This document shows, piece by piece, positions 17,476-24,536 of a DNA stretch of 58,186 bases. This stretch comes from Granulicoccus phenolivorans DSM 17626 = NBRC 107789 = JCM 15570. Lineage in GTDB: Bacteria; Actinomycetota; Actinomycetes; Propionibacteriales; Propionibacteriaceae. The notes beneath the pieces are model-generated. The model was not told the DNA's origin. It saw only the letters and a program-made list of their open reading frames with translations, and made no database searches. The stretch spans positions 1 through 58,186 of the forward strand of contig NZ_AUHH01000027.1 in assembly GCF_000423085.1 (NCBI RefSeq), read 5' to 3'. Both the position numbers and the translations under genes were made by a program. Numbering within the stretch: position 1 is the first letter of the stretch; each line of letters begins with the position of its first letter.

Positions 17476-18534
17476 ATGATTACGCACGCCACTGGGAACC
17501 TGTTGAGGGCTGACGCCGAAGCGCTCGTGAACACCGTCAACACGGTCGGAGTCATGGGTAAGGGCATCGCGCTCCAGTTCAAGAAGGCGTTCCCGGAGAT
17601 GTTCGAGGCCTACCGCCGCGCGGCGAAGGCCGGAGAGATCCGACTCGGGCACGTTCACGTGTGGCCCACCGGCCAGATGACCGGCCCGCGGTACATCATC
17701 AACTTTCCGACCAAGGGTCATTGGAAGGCCCGGTCGAAGCTGGACGACATCGTGACCGGTCTCGACGACCTGGTTGAGGTCGTCCGGCGCCTGGAGATTG
17801 GGTCCATTGCCGTGCCGCCGCTCGGCTGCGGGAACGGCGGGCTGGAATGGCGCGATGTCGAGCCGCGGATTCTCGAGGCATTCGCCCGGGTCCCGGACGT
17901 CGACGTGCAACTCTTTGCCCCGGCGGGGGCTCCGGCAGCCGCAGAGATGGCCACGTCCACGCAACGTCCGACGATGACGCGGGGGCGAGCCGCGCTTGTC
18001 GACCTGGTCGATCGGTACACGCGGCAATCATTCATGGCTCCGGGGCTCATCGAGTCGCAGAAGCTCATGTACTTCCTGCAGATCGCGGGAGAACCGTTGC
18101 GGTTGAACTTCGTCGCAAACCGATACGGACCTTATGCGGACAATCTGCGTCACGTGCTGAATGTCGTGGAGGGACACTTTCTCAGCGGCTATGGCGACGG
18201 CAGCGCGACGGTCGCGGAGGCTGAACCGCTGACCGTACTGCCGGGTGCGGTGGAGCAGGCCACAGTTGCGCTCCAGGATGCGGTTGAAACGCGCGAGCGC
18301 ATTGATCGCGTGCTGGAGCTGGCCGCGGGTTTCGAATCTGCGTACGGGCTGGAGTTGCTTGCGACGGTCCACTGGCTCGCCACCCGGGACCCGTCCGTCG
18401 GGGATGACGTTCTTACCCAGCAGGTCTGGGAGTGGTCCCCCCGCAAGGCGCGGATGTTCACCGCGGAGCACGTTCAGACCGCGCTGGTAGCTCTGCGGTC
18501 GTTGAATTGGCTGCCGGCACCGTCCGTCGCGTGA
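17476..18534 (+). CDS. darG: DarG: macrodomain antitoxin
   Basis: 352 residues. The N-terminal macrodomain (1-155) begins MITHATGNLLRADAEALVNT and carries VNTVGVMGKGIALQFKKAFP, then NFPTKGHW with Lys80, the residue known to remove ADP-ribose from thymidine in DarG enzymes. The C-terminal half (about residues 165-350) is the family's second domain, which binds and inhibits DarT directly; it includes GLIESQKLMYFLQIAG and NRYGPYADNLRHVLN. ATG at 17476 follows GGAGGTGAC. It forms an operon with darT. Confidence 0.92.
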   Translation: MITHATGNLLRADAEALVNTVNTVGVMGKGIALQFKKAFPEMFEAYRRAAKAGEIRLGHVHVWPTGQMTGPRYIINFPTKGHWKARSKLDDIVTGLDDLVEVVRRLEIGSIAVPPLGCGNGGLEWRDVEPRILEAFARVPDVDVQLFAPAGAPAAAEMATSTQRPTMTRGRAALVDLVDRYTRQSFMAPGLIESQKLMYFLQIAGEPLRLNFVANRYGPYADNLRHVLNVVEGHFLSGYGDGSATVAEAEPLTVLPGAVEQATVALQDAVETRERIDRVLELAAGFESAYGLELLATVHWLATRDPSVGDDVLTQQVWEWSPRKARMFTAEHVQTALVALRSLNWLPAPSVA

Positions 18535-18622
18535 GCCAGGTGCGACAGGCGCCTCGGCTCGACCGCGGCCCGCGCGGCGAGCAGTTCCGCCCTCAAGGTC
18601 GGGGGCATGGGAGGATCGCGGG

Positions 18623-18835
18623 ATGGGAAAGCAGGATCGCGCCCAGGCCCTGGCCAGCCTGGAGGTTGTGAAGGACCAGATGGAGCCGGAGCTGTACGCG
18701 CTGCTGCGTGCCCGGACGCTGGCCGGACCGGCCAGGCCGACGGGTGCGCGGCGGCAGCGGGTCGCGTGGGTGGTCGGCGTGCTCGGCGTGGTGCTCGTGG
18801 TCGTTGTGGTGGTGGTCGGCCTGCTCGGCAGGTAG
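18623..18835 (+). CDS. Small single-pass membrane protein
   Basis: 70 residues starting MGKQDRAQALASLEVVKDQM. A short charged helix is followed by one C-terminal membrane segment (VVGVLGVVLVVVVVVVGLLG). The ATG follows GGGAGGATCGCGGG. There are no catalytic motifs. It lies in the same direction after darG and before another small gene. Confidence 0.6.
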   Translation: MGKQDRAQALASLEVVKDQMEPELYALLRARTLAGPARPTGARRQRVAWVVGVLGVVLVVVVVVVGLLGR

Positions 18836-18934
18836 CGCCGCGCCGCTCCGGCGCCCGCGGATCCGGTCCGTCTCTCGTCGCCCCGGATCGAGCAGCACCC
18901 GTTTCCGTGAATCATTCCGAGAAAGGCCTGCCCG

Positions 18935-19252
18935 ATGACGCCGCAGCCGCACGATCGCCCGCTCACGCCCTACGACACCGGGGAGCGCGCCGAGCCGCAG
19001 GTGTGGTCCACGCCGACCCGGCTGGGCTGGGAGCACACCGCGGCGGAGGGCCGGCGCCGGGAGGCGGACCGGTTCGGGAAGGTCGACTTCGACGCCGCCG
19101 CGGGCGACACCTGCTGCACCGTCTGGGTCGAGACCGGCCCGGACGGTCCGGTGGTGCACCTCCAACCGCTGGCGACCGCATCGCTCGGCGTGGTGGTGCA
19201 CGGTCCCGACGGGCGTCCGGAGCGCCTGCGGGCCCGGCTGCCGATCGACTGA
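18935..19252 (+). CDS. Hypothetical protein
   Basis: 105 residues starting MTPQPHDRPLTPYDTGERAE. The second half (VHLQPLATASLGVVVHGPDG) is beta-rich. A CC pair lies mid-protein (DTCCTVWVE). ATG at 18935 follows GAGAAAGGCCTGCCCG. No family is recognised. Confidence 0.6.
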   Translation: MTPQPHDRPLTPYDTGERAEPQVWSTPTRLGWEHTAAEGRRREADRFGKVDFDAAAGDTCCTVWVETGPDGPVVHLQPLATASLGVVVHGPDGRPERLRARLPID

Positions 19253-19401
19253 GCCCCGCGGGACCGGCCGGCCGAATGGGCCGCCGCCGGCGGGGGACCG
19301 GTGCAACGGCCGGCCCCGTGCTCCCGGTCCGGGCGGATCGGTCCGGCACTCGAGAGGGCGCCGCGGCGGGGCGACCCGGCGGGGCCCGGAGGCTGTCCGG
19401 G

Positions 19402-19737
19402 TCAGTCGCGCGGGTGGGCCTCGCGGTAGGCGGCGGTGACCTCCTTGGGGATCCGGCCGTAGGGCCGCAGCTTCGGCCAGCGCTTGGTCCCGAGGGCCCA
19501 GGTCCGGATCTCCTCGCGCTCCTCGGGGGTGGTCTCGGGCCATTTGACCCGGGGTCGCGGCAGGGGGGCCTCGGTCGGCCGGCCCTTGTCGATGTACTTG
19601 CCGAGCAACGTCTCGAGGTGGCGCCGCTCCGTCTCGGTCAGGTCGATCTCGTACCAGTGGTCGTCCACGCCGAAGGCGACGGTCGCCGCGTCCGGCGCGC
19701 CGCTGAGATCCGATTCCCTGACTTCACGCACTGACAT
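19402..19737 (-). CDS. Lsr2-like nucleoid protein
   Basis: 111 residues with the Lsr2 architecture. An N-terminal oligomerisation part (DAATVAFGVDDHWYEIDLTE, then ERRHLETLLGKYI) is followed by a linker and a C-terminal DNA-binding part (EEIRTWALGTKRWPKLRPYG, then RIPKEVTAAYREAH). Lsr2 binds AT-rich DNA and silences foreign genes. The arginine-glycine hook is GRIPKEV instead of the usual RGRIPAE, so DNA affinity may differ. ATG at 19737 was chosen over the longer frame from 19803 because MSVREV begins the conserved region. It is divergent from the RecJ-like gene. A plasmid-borne copy could silence this element's AT-rich promoters. Confidence 0.75.
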   Translation of the reverse strand: MSVREVRESDLSGAPDAATVAFGVDDHWYEIDLTETERRHLETLLGKYIDKGRPTEAPLPRPRVKWPETTPEEREEIRTWALGTKRWPKLRPYGRIPKEVTAAYREAHPRD

Positions 19738-19955
19738 AGCACAAACCATAGAGCATTGCGAGTGGTTCGGGCAACATGTCGATCCGGGATCCGAAAGATC
19801 CATCCGATCCGTGAGCTGATAGGGCGGTTAGGCCGACCGGATCGGGACACAAAAATGCTAGAATTGCAGGAGCCGGGCGGGTCCCGGTCCCGGCCGTGAC
19901 TGCCGCGCGGACCCAGCCTGCCCCCGGTCGGCAGCACCCCGTCGGAAGGACCCCG
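19738..19955. promoter_or_regulatory. Divergent promoter region of lsr2-like and recJ-like genes
   Basis: A 218-bp interval with repeated GATCCG blocks (CGATCCGGGATCCG near 19780, ATCCGATCCG near 19802). A -10-like TAGAAT lies near 19859, facing the RecJ-like gene. It is AT-richer than its flanks. Confidence 0.4.
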
Positions 19956-21953
19956 ATGCCCACGCTCGCCCCGGTCGCGGATCCCGCGATCAGCCCGGAC
20001 CTCGCGCGCGACCGGGCCGGGACCGACCTGTTCGCCCTGCTGTGCGCCCGCCGGGGCTGGACTGCGGAGTACCTGACCGGGATCGAGTGCGCCGACCATG
20101 CCGAGCTGCTGGGCATCCCGGAGATCGTCGCCGCCCTGCATGCGGCGTACTTGGCCGGCGATCCGGTGACGATCGCCCCGGACTTCGACATGGACGGCAT
20201 CAGTGCGGGCGTGCTCGGCTACGCCGGCCTCAGCGAGCTCGGCTTCGCCGTGCAGCTGCACGTGCCCGACTATGAGCGCGGGCACGACCTGACCCCCGCC
20301 GACGTCGCCGAGATCGCGGCCCGCTGGCCGCAGACCCGGGTCCTGCTGACCTGCGATTCCGCGGTCAACTCCCGCGCCGGGGTGGCCGCGGCCCGGGAGC
20401 ACGGCTGGCGCACCCTGGTCACCGACCACCACCAGGAGCTGGCCCCCGGCTCCGGCGCCGACATCACCGTCGACCCGATGCGGCTGGACGAGACCTACGC
20501 GCTGACCGGCATCTGCGGCGCGCACGTGCTGTACCAGGTGCTGGCCGCCTACGCCCGGGCCCACCGGCCGGACAAGCTGTGGGAGATCGGCCTGCTCCGG
20601 CTGTTCGCCGGCCTGGGCACCGTGTCGGACGCGATGCCGCTGGTGCGGGAGAACCGGCAGCTGGTCCGCGATTCGCTGTCGCTGGCCCGGCTGCTGTACA
20701 GCCCCGCCCCGCGGACCGTGCCGAACCGGTGGGGCGGCCTGGACCCCGACCCGGACCGGATCGACGTCGACCGGGCCGCCCTGCTGCAGCTGCTGGCCCG
20801 GGGGGAGCACCATCCGGTCTTCGTCCGCGCCTTCCGCGGCTTCGCCCTGGTGCTGAAGGCGTTCGCCCAGGACGGGCGGCTGCGCGATCCCGACGGCCTG
20901 GACGAGGGCTTCTACGGCTTCTACGTCGCGCCGGCGCTGAACAGCCCGCGGCGCACCGGCGCCCCGCTGGCCCCGTGTTTCGGGGTGTTCACCGCCGCCG
21001 ACCCGGACGAGGGCCTGCGGCTCATGCACGCGGTGATCGCCAACAACGAGCTCCGCAAGGACCTCACCGAGCACCACCTGGCCGAGCTGACCGCGCCGAC
21101 CGACACCGGCGGCGCGGACCCCCAGCCGCTGGCGCCCTGGGTCTACTTCTCCGCGGCCCGGCCCGGCATGTACGGCCTGCTGGCCAACCAGCTGATGCAC
21201 CGGCACGGGCACCCGGTCGTGGTGCTGAACCGGCCCACCCGGCCCGACGAGCCCCTCGCCGGCTCCGGCCGGTCCCCGGAGGGGCTCGGCCTGATCGAGA
21301 CCCTCGAACCCCACCCGGGGCTGCAGGGCATCGGGCACCAGCAGGCGTGCGGCATCCGGGTCGACCGGGCCGACCGGCTCGACACGCTGGTCACCGTGCT
21401 GCGCACGCAGACCGCGCGCGCCCTGCCCGACCCGGATCCGGGGGCCCGGCGCGGGGACCTGGTCCTCGGTGCCGGCGGCGACTGCGACGCGCCGCTGACC
21501 GACGCCGCGGGCCTGTTCGAGCTGGCCCGGCGCACCGCCCGGCTGGCCCCGTTCGGGAAAGGGTTCCCGGAGCCGGTCCACGAGATCGTGCTGGACCCCG
21601 TCGGCCTCCGGGTGGAGCGGATCGGCTCCGACGCCGGCTGCACCCACGCGCAGACCCCCGAGCACGGGCACACGGACGCCCGCGGCCGGTGGATCTGCCA
21701 CCGGTGCAAGCGGCATCTGCGGCTGCGCACCCGCGACGGCCTGGCCCTGCTGTGGTGGAACGCCGCCGACGCGCACCACGACCCGCTGTGCCGCGCGGCC
21801 GACCCGGCCTCCGGCCCTCCCGAGAGCGCCGCGACCGCCGGCCGGCCGGGGGCGGCCACGCCCGCCCGGCTGCGAGTGCTGGCCCGGCTGCAGCTCAGCG
21901 CGTTCCGGGGCGAGGAGCGGGTCCAACTGGTCATCCAGGAGCGGCTCGCCTGA
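19956..21953 (+). CDS. RecJ-like DHH-family single-strand exonuclease
   Basis: 665 residues. The DHH motifs are in order: TIAPDFDMDGISAGVLGY (Asp76, Asp78, Asp80), LLTCDSAV (Asp134) and LVTDHHQE (DHH, residues 157-159). A later GIGHQQACGIRV corresponds to the DHHA1 substrate domain (usually GGHxxAxG, here Gln replacing a His-adjacent residue). RecJ-type enzymes degrade single-stranded DNA 5' to 3'. The C-terminus adds about 150 residues including a Cys/His cluster (GCTHAQTPEHGHTDARGRW, then ICHRCKRHL) that could bind zinc and is not usual in RecJ. ATG at 19956 follows GGAAGGACCCCG. It begins the replication-gene block. Confidence 0.8.
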   Translation: MPTLAPVADPAISPDLARDRAGTDLFALLCARRGWTAEYLTGIECADHAELLGIPEIVAALHAAYLAGDPVTIAPDFDMDGISAGVLGYAGLSELGFAVQLHVPDYERGHDLTPADVAEIAARWPQTRVLLTCDSAVNSRAGVAAAREHGWRTLVTDHHQELAPGSGADITVDPMRLDETYALTGICGAHVLYQVLAAYARAHRPDKLWEIGLLRLFAGLGTVSDAMPLVRENRQLVRDSLSLARLLYSPAPRTVPNRWGGLDPDPDRIDVDRAALLQLLARGEHHPVFVRAFRGFALVLKAFAQDGRLRDPDGLDEGFYGFYVAPALNSPRRTGAPLAPCFGVFTAADPDEGLRLMHAVIANNELRKDLTEHHLAELTAPTDTGGADPQPLAPWVYFSAARPGMYGLLANQLMHRHGHPVVVLNRPTRPDEPLAGSGRSPEGLGLIETLEPHPGLQGIGHQQACGIRVDRADRLDTLVTVLRTQTARALPDPDPGARRGDLVLGAGGDCDAPLTDAAGLFELARRTARLAPFGKGFPEPVHEIVLDPVGLRVERIGSDAGCTHAQTPEHGHTDARGRWICHRCKRHLRLRTRDGLALLWWNAADAHHDPLCRAADPASGPPESAATAGRPGAATPARLRVLARLQLSAFRGEERVQLVIQERLA

Positions 21954-21998
21954 CCCGCACCGGGGCACACCACCGCGACCCATGATCGAGGGGGACCC

Positions 21999-22901
21999 AT
22001 GCCCGCATCCGAGCCTCCGGCCCGCGCGCCCGGCGGGCCCCTGCTGTCCCTGGCCTGGGGCCTCCTGCTGCCGCTGGCGGTCCTGACGGGTTACCTCGGC
22101 CTGGGCCTCGCCGCGCTGGCGGTGACCGGGGAACCGGTGCGCGCCACCCTCCTGCTGAACGGCCTGGTCCTCGGGGCGCTGGGCGGACTCCGGCTCGCCC
22201 GGCCCCGCTGGTGCGCGCCCCGTCCGCCTCCCGTCCCGGCACCTCCCGTCCCGGCGCCTCCGGCCCCGCGCGCAGCCCCGGTGGCGGCCCTGTCCGGCCT
22301 GGCCGTGCTGGCGGGGGTGGCCCTGGCCCAGGGGGTCGCCACCCTGGCCGGCGCGGCGGCCTTCGACGCGTCGGTCCGGGCCCGGCAGCAGGCCGGACCG
22401 GGGCTCACCCTGCTGCTCACCCTCGGGCTGGCCCCGGTCGCCGAGGAACTGCTGTTCCGGGGCCTGCTGCAGCCGCTGCTGCGCCGCCGGCTGGGCGTCC
22501 CCGCCGCCGTGCTGACCGGCGCGGCGACATTCGCCCTGCTGCACGGCAACCCGATCCAGGCCGCCTTCGCGCTGCCGCTGGGGATCCTGCTCGGGCTGCT
22601 GTACGAGCGCACCGGCCGGCTGATCCTCGTGACCGGCGTCCACGCGGCCGCCAACGCCGCCTCGCTGCTGCTCGCCGGGCTGCTCGCACCGCTGGCGCAC
22701 CCGGTGAGCGCCCTGCTGCTGACCGCCGCCTTCGGTGCGGCCGCCTGGCGCTTCCACCGCACCGGCACGTCCCCGGCCGCACCCGGGCAGGAGGGCGGGG
22801 CCGGGGGAGCGCCCCGGCTGAGGCCCACGCAGCGACGCGCCTCCGGGGCCCGGACCGCCCCGGCTCCCGCCGGGCCGGTCCGGCGGAAAACCCGTGGGTG
22901 A
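21999..22901 (+). CDS. CPBP-family intramembrane protease
   Basis: 300 residues with about six to seven hydrophobic segments. The three CPBP (Abi/CaaX-protease-like) motifs are present: EELLFRG (Glu149-Glu150, Arg154), FALLHGN (His182) and HAAANA (His215, Asn219). Proteins of this family cleave within membranes and often give phage or bacteriocin immunity; the bacterial substrate is usually unknown. The Pro/Ala-rich loop (residues 70-95) and the C-terminal tail are probably cytoplasmic. ATG at 21999 follows GAGGGGGACCC. It lies 45 bp behind the RecJ-like gene. Confidence 0.82.
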   Translation: MPASEPPARAPGGPLLSLAWGLLLPLAVLTGYLGLGLAALAVTGEPVRATLLLNGLVLGALGGLRLARPRWCAPRPPPVPAPPVPAPPAPRAAPVAALSGLAVLAGVALAQGVATLAGAAAFDASVRARQQAGPGLTLLLTLGLAPVAEELLFRGLLQPLLRRRLGVPAAVLTGAATFALLHGNPIQAAFALPLGILLGLLYERTGRLILVTGVHAAANAASLLLAGLLAPLAHPVSALLLTAAFGAAAWRFHRTGTSPAAPGQEGGAGGAPRLRPTQRRASGARTAPAPAGPVRRKTRG

Positions 22902-22994
22902 CCGGGGTGATCCGGTCACCGGGGGACGGACCGACAGGGCCCCTGGGTCCTGCACCGATCTGCTGCCCGCGCCGCGACCCGAAAGGAGGCCCGC

Positions 22995-23396
22995 ATGCCG
23001 ATCGTCGACACCTGCGTCTACGACGCCACCACCGGGCTGCTCCGGATGCCGGACTCGCTGGCCTTCGCCCGCGCCCGGGCCAAGGCCGACCTGGACACCG
23101 GGGAGCGCGCCACCTTCGACCGCGGCTACGTGCACGTCGTCGAGTTCCGCGCCCTGGGCCACGACCGCCGGGATGCGACCGGGCGGCTGAATGCCGAACT
23201 GGATCACTTCCTCTCCTGGGCCCGGGACGTCCCGGGCTTCCACCAGATGCAACTCACCCGCGCGGGCGGCCGCGTGCTGGGCACCCAGTTCTCGGCCACC
23301 TGCCGCGTGGTGTACGCCGTCGAGGAGCCCGCCCGGGCCTTCCGGCGCGAGCGCCGCACCCGCCCCAACCCCGCCGAAGCCCCCTACGAGGGCTGA
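22995..23396 (+). CDS. Hypothetical protein
   Basis: 133 residues, MPIVDTCVYDATTGLLRMPD followed by a helix-rich centre (LAFARARAKADLDTG, LNAELDHFLSWARDV). The C-terminus is basic. ATG at 22995 has GAAAGGAGGCCCGC upstream, an excellent binding site. It is the last gene before a terminator and the GTACC-rich region. No family is recognised. Confidence 0.65.
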   Translation: MPIVDTCVYDATTGLLRMPDSLAFARARAKADLDTGERATFDRGYVHVVEFRALGHDRRDATGRLNAELDHFLSWARDVPGFHQMQLTRAGGRVLGTQFSATCRVVYAVEEPARAFRRERRTRPNPAEAPYEG

Positions 23397-23464
23397 GCCG
23401 CGAGAGCGCCGCACGCCACCGGAAGGTGCGCGTCGCCCACCCCCGTCTCGCCGGAACGCAGAAT

Positions 23465-23512
23465 GGCCGGAGAACTCCCTTCCCACGAGGAGGACTCTCC
23501 GGCCCTTCTGTT
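23465..23512 (+). terminator. Terminator hairpin after the recJ-like/CPBP operon
   Basis: A 9-bp stem GGCCGGAGA / TCTCCGGCC with possible inner pairing (CTCC/GGAG), followed by CTTCTGTTTCTTCC. It lies about 70 bp after the stop at 23396 and separates that operon from the candidate origin. Confidence 0.65.
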
Positions 23513-23582
23513 TCTTCCGTTCCCAGCAGCCGAGGGCGCTGCAGTGATGGCCCTTTCCTATCACCACTCCAAACGATATACG

Positions 23583-23593
23583 ATTCGATAGAC
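23583..23593. promoter_or_regulatory. Shared motif ATTCGATAGAC
   Basis: This 11-mer also occurs at 14844 upstream of the partition operon; its core GTCTATCGA is found inverted at 24430 upstream of the primase-helicase. It lies in an AT-rich island (23555-23605) and is a candidate operator or promoter element of backbone genes. Confidence 0.5.
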
Positions 23594-23620
23594 ACAATCA
23601 AGGGATTCGAAAGGAGCGGG

Positions 23621-24004
23621 ATGCGCGGCAGCGGACCGGGCGCCGCCCCGGCGAGACGTCCCGCCACCGGACCCACCCACCCCAGGGGACTCACGGGTCT
23701 CCCCGGTCGCAGCGGGCTCACCCGTACCCCGGGCCGCCGGGTCGCCGGAGGGTGGGGAGGCGGAGAAGGGCCCCGGCCGGCGGTGTACCGGCGGGGTGTA
23801 CCACGCTCGTGGTACGCCGGAAACAGGCCCCTGGTTGGGGAAAACGCCCCGTTTCCGGGCCGCTCGTCCGGACGTGTACCGGAGCTTCCGACGCTCGCGG
23901 TACGGGTGTTTTCCCTGGTCGGCCCGCAGATCATGGGGGATGTACCGCGAGCACCAGGAAATTCCGGATTCTCTCTATGCGTAGGTGTGTGCGCATGTGT
24001 ATAG
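23621..24004 (+). CDS. Possible small gene overlapping the repeat region
   Basis: A 127-codon frame opened by ATG 23621 with a very good binding site (GAAAGGAGCGGG). The product is Arg/Gly/Pro-rich, starts MRGSGPGAAPARRPATGPTH and ends FSLCVGVCACV; I see no domain. It overlaps the GTACC palindromes, so the frame may be accidental. The case for a gene is the binding site and the upstream ATTCGATAGAC motif. Confidence 0.3.
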   Translation: MRGSGPGAAPARRPATGPTHPRGLTGLPGRSGLTRTPGRRVAGGWGGGEGPRPAVYRRGVPRSWYAGNRPLVGENAPFPGRSSGRVPELPTLAVRVFSLVGPQIMGDVPRAPGNSGFSLCVGVCACV

Positions 24005-24182
24005 CTCTCTCAATCCTGGTACTGGTGGTACAGGGGGTATCCAATCCCACGCTGACCAGGCATGACGCCGGTACCACCGGCCGGCTCCAGCCGGTACACG
24101 ACAGCGCGTGGCGGCCGCGCAAACCCGCGCTGACCAGGCGGGATGGCTGTACCACGAGACGTGGTACACCCCACCGGTACCC
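23781..24182. repeat. GTACC palindrome cluster: candidate replication origin
   Basis: About a dozen GTAC sites in 400 bp, in TGTACC/GGTACA context. Perfect inverted repeats are GTACCACG-CT-CGTGGTAC (23798-23815) and TGTACCACG-AGA-CGTGGTACA (24148-24168). A direct repeat GCTGACCAGGC appears at 24051 and as CGCTGACCAGGC near 24128, each followed 10-12 bp later by GTACCAC. The region lies directly upstream of the primase-helicase and polymerase genes, as plasmid origins often do. The same elements occur at 16.2-16.4 kb. The origin role is inferred from position and repeat density. Confidence 0.5.
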
Positions 24183-24429
24183 CCGAGGGGTAGCACGCTC
24201 GCCGCGCTCCGCCGGGCCCACCCCGGGAGGGCCGCCGGTCGGCCGCCTCCCCACCCGACCTCGACCAGGGACCGGCCGGGCGGCTGGCGCCGCCCGCGGA
24301 GGCGGCCGGGCAGTGCGGTGACGCGAGACCGGTGCCGGAGCCTCCCTCCGGGGGCTCCCGACGGCGGCTGTGCCGGGCCGGTCCGCCCGTCTCTCACCTA
24401 TCTGATTGCGAATCGAATGTCTTGTGTTT

Positions 24430-24438
24430 GTCTATCGA
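24430..24438. promoter_or_regulatory. Shared motif GTCTATCGA upstream of the primase-helicase
   Basis: Inverted copy of the TCGATAGAC core seen at 14846 and 23585. It sits in an AT-rich island about 100 bp upstream of the ATG at 24537, a plausible promoter/operator location. Confidence 0.45.
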
Positions 24439-24536
24439 CTCATCTAGGGTTGGTGGCACGTTCCCATTCGACGACGAGGCTGCTCGGTTCCCACTCCCCG
24501 GCGTGTCCTCGTTGCGTTCGTGAGAGAGACCGCGCC

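Noticed and set aside
19638-23597. Long minus-strand frame across the RecJ-like and CPBP genes
   Set aside because: Same explanation: antisense shadow of two well-supported genes, no domains of its own.
22211-24004. Long plus-strand frame through the CPBP gene into the repeat region
   Set aside because: The first 1.2 kb is a shadow of the CPBP and following gene; only the part after ATG 23621 has a binding site and is listed with low confidence.
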